From the NCBI RefSeq assembly GCF_002878395.1, contig NC_061119.1, forward strand, positions 45,730,033 to 45,794,032: 64,000 nucleotides of DNA. The letters run 5' to 3'. Shown here piece by piece: positions 59,150 to 64,000 of the stretch (positions within the stretch are counted from its first letter, which is position 1; each line of letters begins with the position of its first letter). Below the pieces are notes generated by a model that saw only the letters and a program-made list of their open reading frames with translations, was not told the DNA's origin and made no database searches. Position numbers and translations under genes: made by a program. This DNA comes from Capsicum annuum. Taxonomy: Eukaryota; Streptophyta; Magnoliopsida; Solanales; Solanaceae.

Positions 59150-60205
59150 TGTTGGGTTCATAGTAGATGAAAGAAGTGTGAATGAAAAAATGAAGAGTCA
59201 AAGAGTGGAGGGAAGGAGACATAAAAATGGAAAGTGTACTCCTAAATTGACAAGTTTACTCTTTCTCCCACATTGATGGAAGAAGAGAACTTGAGGGTGT
59301 TTATATTGAGAAACACTAACTCCATATGGATAGTGAGGCAAGAACTAGATGATGCCTCGCGCCACCGTCATCGTCGCTCGCTTGGCTTCAAATTTGGATT
59401 TGGATTTGTCAAATGATCGATTGATGAGATCTATCTTTTTGGACAAATTTTATTTGATAGAAATAAATAAATTCAATCTGAAAACAGTGTTTTGAAACTC
59501 CATTTATAGATGCATGCATGCAGCGCACTGCTTCACTGGTTTGAATGAACTGGCGCCACTGTTTCATGAACTGGTGTACATTTTTGAATTGATGTTGCTA
59601 CAAAAAGTTGCACTACTTCATGAATTAATGACTGTTTTCGAATAGATGCTACAGAAAGTTGTAATTGTTCAATGAAAATACACTCTGATTCACGAAGTGA
59701 CATACCTGTTCGGAGCAGATGCACTGTTTAGGATAAACAGACTTGCATTTTTAGGAAAAAGTCACACCTCTGAATAAAACCAATGCCACCTTTTCAAAGA
59801 GGCATGTTATGGCTATAAAAACCTGCTTTCTTCCTCAGGTTTTGAGTATGAAATTTTCTGAATTAAAAAATATTCTTTTGTCATCAAAATACTCTGTGTG
59901 ATCATAAAAATCATTGAGTGCGTTCATAGAATCCAACTATTTGAGGTACCGCTATAGTTAAATTGTTGGCCATTTTATCCTAGGAGGAAAAATTCCACAA
60001 CCTCTGGTACAGTGAGGGGAATTATTTCCTTAAGAAAACTCCGTGAACTCGGACGACTTGGCCTATTCAATTTCAGTTTCATCTTTATTTTTCTGAAAGG
60101 TCTTGGATCTTGTGTTGAGGGTATTTGATACTTCATTATGTTATTGTTTATACTTGAACTCGAGTTGAAGTTGTTGTTGTAATATACAGATTCTGCATAC
60201 CCAAC
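59150..60205 (+). repeat. 3' LTR of copia element 6
   Basis: The start TGTTGGGTTCATAGTAGATG at 59150 is certain. The end is not: the ACCCAACTA near 60198-60206, mirroring the TGTTGGGT start, is the best candidate. A TATAAAA-like element is at about 59814-59821 (GCTATAAAAACC), followed by leader-like text. The minus-strand ORF at 59724 is incidental. Confidence 0.72.
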
Positions 60206-61339
60206 TATATTGTGGAAAATAATAGATAATTTTTGTTGTCTTGCATAACTGTGATCTTTGTTACATTTGCAGATTATCCTTCATAAAATCATAGATTATG
60301 TGTGGTAGCCTCAGTTAATTTCCCCTTTTATTATAACGAATGAGTTTGTAGTTGTTTTTCCTCTTTGTTCATGTCATTGTTTCTGTTATAATTTTTTATT
60401 TTTTATTTTAGTTTGATGACTATATATTCTTATGATTTTGTATATGTCAATTTATGTGAAATGCGATTGTCTTGTGGTATCTTAAAATGTAGAAAATATT
60501 CTATCTTAGAAAAAATATATCGGTCTTAGTTCAATCTTTTCTAAATTTTACTGTGAGTGCTTATTATTGTAGTTAATATCATTTAGTGTTAAAAAGATGT
60601 ACTTAAAATTACAACCTAAGTTTCTATTATTACATAAAATTTTAATTATCAAAAGTAATTATAATTTTTTTTGACACTTTCTCTCTCCAAACTTCATATA
60701 CATATCTTACTTATCATTTTCTTATTCTTAATGCTCCTTAAAGGGTGTGTGCCTAAAATCAAGGAACCTCAAAGGTGTAATTAAGGAACAAATTACCTAA
60801 TATATCATTTTGGACTGATATTTATTTTCTAATATATCTGTATTTTCTGACCTCTAATATATATTTTTTCCTCAAGAACTATCAAATTAAGGGAGAAGTG
60901 TTAGTCTTTCTCAAGAGTTCTTCAATATACAAACTTTTTTTAATCTCTCAATTGTTCATGTTTTCCCAACAATCTCCTTTACTAAGCTTGATTTCTCAAA
61001 CATATGCAACAACTCGATTTGATTAAAGCTAATTGGGAAATAAGTCTGAAGCATTTTGTTTTAGCCTTAGACACAAAGGCATTGTTCTTAGTTTGAGTTT
61101 CCTGTAGCACATTTGATTAGTATAAGCTCTGCAAAATACTTTTTCATAACCATCTTAATTTTTCGTGAGCAATTATAAGTTTATCACGAAAGTTTCTCTC
61201 CTCTGACGAGTTTTAAAAATGCTTGAATGAGTATTGACGGAATCTCAACGTCAGTCAAAGATAAGGAAAGTTCCAATGCTAATTTAAATACTTTGAAATC
61301 ACAAATCAAAATAAGTTGTTATTTCAATCCATATACATA
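60206..61339. other. AT-rich sequence, nothing recognised
   Basis: I see no ORF of note, LTR end or inverted repeat in this stretch. Confidence 0.5.
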
Positions 61340-61684
61340 ATTATGTTATGTATATGAGTGGTTTAATTAGTGAAGGCATTATGTTATTTATAATTAGATC
61401 CATAACACAGGTATGTATATGTATGACATTTGACATTGCTATGTATATGTTTGACTATATTATGTATATGTTTGATATAGACGCTGCTAGGCGGGTTTAT
61501 TTTAAAACCACATATATAACAAAGTTATGTATATGTATGCCATACAAACTGCTGAGTTGTTTTATTTTAAATCATATACATAACTTTGTTATGTATATGT
61601 TTGACCTAAACATTGTTGGATTTTTTTATTCCAAATCTATATACATAACAAAGTTATGTATATGTATGCCATACAACCTGCTGA
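61340..61684. repeat. Imperfect tandem repeat with TTATGTATATG hairpins
   Basis: TTATGTATATG recurs about eight times. Two longer units (61510-61555 and 61640-61684) share AACAAAGTTATGTATATGTA and end in CTGCTGA. A perfect hairpin with 12-bp arms and a TTT loop is at 61573-61599. The 141-codon plus-strand ORF here (Met/Tyr/Ile-rich, CICMPY repeats) is a by-product of the repeat, not a likely gene. Confidence 0.8.
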
Positions 61685-61723
61685 CACTACTAGAAAAAAA
61701 TGAAAAATCAACCACAAAAAATC

Positions 61724-62126
61724 GACCACAAATTGTGGTCGAAAAAACCGATCACACGTGGTCGGTTTTTTAATTTTTTTTTAAAAAGCGACCACATGTG
61801 GTCATTTTTATATTTTAAAAAATTAGAATAATTATTTTTATAATTTTTATATTAATTATAATTTATTTTACTAATAAAAATTAAAAAAATACCAAAACTG
61901 ACCACATGTTGTCGTTTTTTTTAAAAAGTTAAAAAATATTTTTAATAAAATCGACCACTAGTGGTCGATTTTTAAAAATTAAAATAATTGAAAAATATTT
62001 TTAAAAACTGACCACTTGTGGTCAGTTTATAATTTTTTTTTAAATTTATTTTTTTAAAAAATCGACCACTTTTTAATTTAAAAAAAGAAAAGAAAATACT
62101 TTTCAAAAAATCGACCACTTGTGGTC
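61724..62126. repeat. Subterminal palindrome array GACCACNNGTGGTC
   Basis: Copies at 61724-61740 (with a longer centre), 61750-61763, 61790-61803, 61900-61913, 61953-61966, 62010-62023, a half-site at 62064-62070, and 62113-62126. Two outlying ones are at 62288-62301 and 63517-63530. Between them lies A/T homopolymer-rich spacer. Confidence 0.9.
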
Positions 62127-62189
62127 GGTTTTTAATTTAAAAAAAAAAATACTTTTAAACATAATCTTTATATGTAATAAAAAACTATA

Positions 62190-62196
62190 TATATGT

Positions 62197-62233
<37 letters not shown>

Positions 62234-62509
62234 TTTCATAAAAAAGAATTATTCTTAATCAGTATAATAATGTTTTGAGATTATATTGATCACACGTAGT
62301 CGATAATCAGTATACTAATAATAAAAATCAATCATTCTTTAAATTTTTGAATAAATTACACTTAAAAATATAACAAATAAAATAAACAAATTACGGTAAA
62401 CTTAATCTTTATCTTTTACTTATGTTTCAAAACATAATATTTTCCTTCGATATACGTTAAATGAGGTTAAACATGCATAATTTGTATAATGAATATGTGT
62501 GTGCGTGTG

Positions 62510-62552
<43 letters not shown>

Positions 62553-63260
62553 TACCGTTGAGATAATGATATTATGTTACTATTTCAGTCTTAATAATGT
62601 AATATATAACCGATAATTCATCAGAATATAATGAACGTGTTCTATTATAAGGTAGTACACTTGTGGATGTGATATATAGATATATTTACACGTTCAAGAG
62701 TTCTTTATATATATATATATATATACACACACACATATCATGTAGTGATCGATTGATGAATGATTTAGTCAAAACCTAGTATATTAAGCTAATCAAATAT
62801 AATTAATCGATCACTCATCTGAGTATGTATATGAAACATGTCGCATTATATTATTGGATAATATACTTGTGTACCTGTGTGATATATATAGTACGTATTT
62901 AGAACTTGATATAGTCGATAGTGTGTATATGTGTGTGTATGCATAGGTATATATATATGTATATCTCGTGTAGTGACGTATGCAGTAATCGACAATTGTG
63001 TATGATGTTTATATACTTATTTGATGTTTATATATGTGGATATGTGTGTGATGTTTTTATACTTATTTGAAAGTTGATAGACAATTGAATATATGTATAT
63101 ATATGTATATCTCGTGTAGTGACGTATGCAGTAATCGAAAGCTCGATAACTGAATCTATATGTCAAAATATTTTGAATAATACATTGATATCATACTATT
63201 GAGGAAATAGATATACTATTTAGTGTGAATATGTAGATACGAGTATATTGTTGAAGTTGT

Positions 63261-63299
<39 letters not shown>

Positions 63300-63300
63300 C
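62190..63300. repeat. (TA)n microsatellites
   Basis: Runs of TA dinucleotides at about 62203-62231, 62517-62551, 62706-62726 and 63265-63293, some flanked by TG/CA runs. They lie in AT-rich sequence without genes. Confidence 0.92.
62808..62966 (+). repeat. Direct duplication, copy 1
   Basis: About 160 bp beginning ATCGATCACTCATCTGAGTA, repeated at 63550-63710 with few differences. The right-hand copy follows the outlying palindrome at 63517. Confidence 0.88.
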
Positions 63301-63549
63301 GTAATTAAAAGATAATTAACCAAAAATTTATCATAAATTACAAAATTCATTGATATTATTATACGATTGAGGAAATATATTACTCGTGTTATTGTTATAA
63401 ATATTATAGAATTTATTAAAAAATTAATTTATTTAAAATTAATTTTAATTTGTTAATTGATTGATTTATTTATTGTACTAATTAAAATAATTTTTTTTAT
63501 TATTTTTTCAAAAACCGACCATATGTGGTCGGTTTTCTGAAATATAATT

Positions 63550-63710
63550 AATCGATCACTCATCTGAGTATGTATATGAAACACGTCGCATTACATTATT
63601 GGATAATATACTTGTGTACGTATGTGATAGATATAGTACGTATTTAGAACTTGATATAGTCAATAGTGTGTATATGTGTGTGTATGTACAGGTATATATA
63701 TATGTATATA
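63550..63710 (+). repeat. Direct duplication, copy 2
   Basis: Partner of 62808-62966. Smaller shared blocks nearby (GTGTAGTGACGTATGCAGTA at about 62968 and 63113; ATATACTATTTAGTGTGAAT at about 63210 and 63892) show the whole region has been duplicated piecewise. Confidence 0.88.
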
Positions 63711-64000
63711 TATATATACATATTTATTATATAGTGAAGGTATATTAATGACATAAAATAAAACTAATCGATAATTCATCTGATCATTATATGTGAAATA
63801 CTTTATATATTATTATCATGGGGTAGTATCTTAAAATCGTGTATGTGATGTTTATAGTACTTATTTGAAAGTTGATGGACAATTGAATAGATATACTATT
63901 TAGTGTGAATATGTAGATACACGTATATTGTTGAAGTTGTAATAATGTAAGATAAGTAATCAATAATTTATTTGATTAACATATTCTATTAAGAGGTATA

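Larger units (their letters stand above)
61685..64000 (+). mobile_element. CACTA-type DNA transposon terminus (other end outside window or lost)
   Basis: CACTACTAGAAAAAA at 61685 is the typical end of plant En/Spm-like (CACTA) elements. Directly inside lies a subterminal array of GACCACNNGTGGTC palindromes (see the next entry), which in this superfamily bind the element's own protein. No transposase is seen and no matching inverted end (TTTTTTCTAGTAGTG) occurs to the right. The preceding TGA could be half of a 3-bp target duplication. How far the element extends is unknown. Confidence 0.72.

Noticed and set aside
57234..60205. A complete functional copia element
   Set aside because: Most coding sequence is deleted and the remaining part has stops and frameshifts.
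60216..60230. AATAG near 60221 as the right target duplication of copia element 6 (matching 57229-57233)
   Set aside because: The bases before it do not form a CA-type LTR end, and a 5-bp match in AT-rich DNA is weak.
61348..61773. 141-codon plus-strand ORF with repeated CICMPY segments
   Set aside because: It is generated by TTATGTATATG repeats, has biased composition, and runs across the CACTA tip.
61724..62126. CRISPR-like array of palindromic repeats
   Set aside because: Spacers are low-complexity A/T, repeats are short and variable, and a CACTA transposon end explains the structure.

Overview
This window looks like plant nuclear heterochromatin, most likely from a member of the Solanaceae with a large, retrotransposon-rich genome such as pepper. 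The evidence is the AT-rich base composition, the dominance of Ty3/gypsy chromovirus LTRs, plant-type tRNA-Met primer sites, and protein remnants (Ulp1/DUF1985 and Tat-type gag) that resemble families I know from Solanaceae. The organism call is inference. I found no intact host gene, rRNA, tRNA or CRISPR array. Almost everything is a broken, nested mobile element, and I did not find a new functional system.

Layout: (1) 1-7425, a degenerate minus-strand Ty3/gypsy element with two LTRs, a tRNA-Met primer site and recognisable gag, protease, RT, RNase H and integrase. (2) 7426-8327, short LTR-like debris. (3) 8328-15780, two convergent pseudogenes of the Ulp1 protease/DUF1985 class found in plant DNA transposons, set in a field of CTGTTGCAACAGATG-like repeats, with a 21-bp minisatellite at the 5' side of the minus-strand copy. 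(4) 15781-17039, unidentified sequence including a 90-codon ORF. (5) 17040-28721, an old chromovirus LTR fragment with a related minus-strand element (3' LTR, gag remnant, primer site, 5' LTR) inserted into it. (6) 28722-33523, the 3' half of a plus-strand chromodomain gypsy element with its 3' LTR, joined abruptly to the preceding LTR.

(7) 33524-34111, an LTR fragment. (8) 34112-50900, a plus-strand Tat-like gypsy element (5' LTR, primer site, long gag region, protease and G-patch-like remnant) interrupted by three solo LTRs at 36212-38806, 39170-41825 and 43945-47472. (9) 50905-56442, a minus-strand Ty1/copia element whose RT is split at the active-site region by a fourth solo LTR (51000-53355) with a perfect 5-bp target duplication. 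(10) 57234 to about 60205, an internally deleted plus-strand copia element with two related LTR ends. (11) 60206-61684, AT-rich sequence ending in a hairpin repeat. (12) 61685-64000, the terminus of a CACTA-class DNA transposon with a subterminal array of GACCACNNGTGGTC palindromes, then AT-rich repeats.

The elements do not cooperate as genes. Their order of insertion can partly be read from nesting: the Tat-like and copia elements are older than the solo LTRs inside them. Many premature stops replace Gln, Arg or Trp codons by C-to-T or G-to-A changes, as expected from decay of methylated cytosines in silenced DNA.
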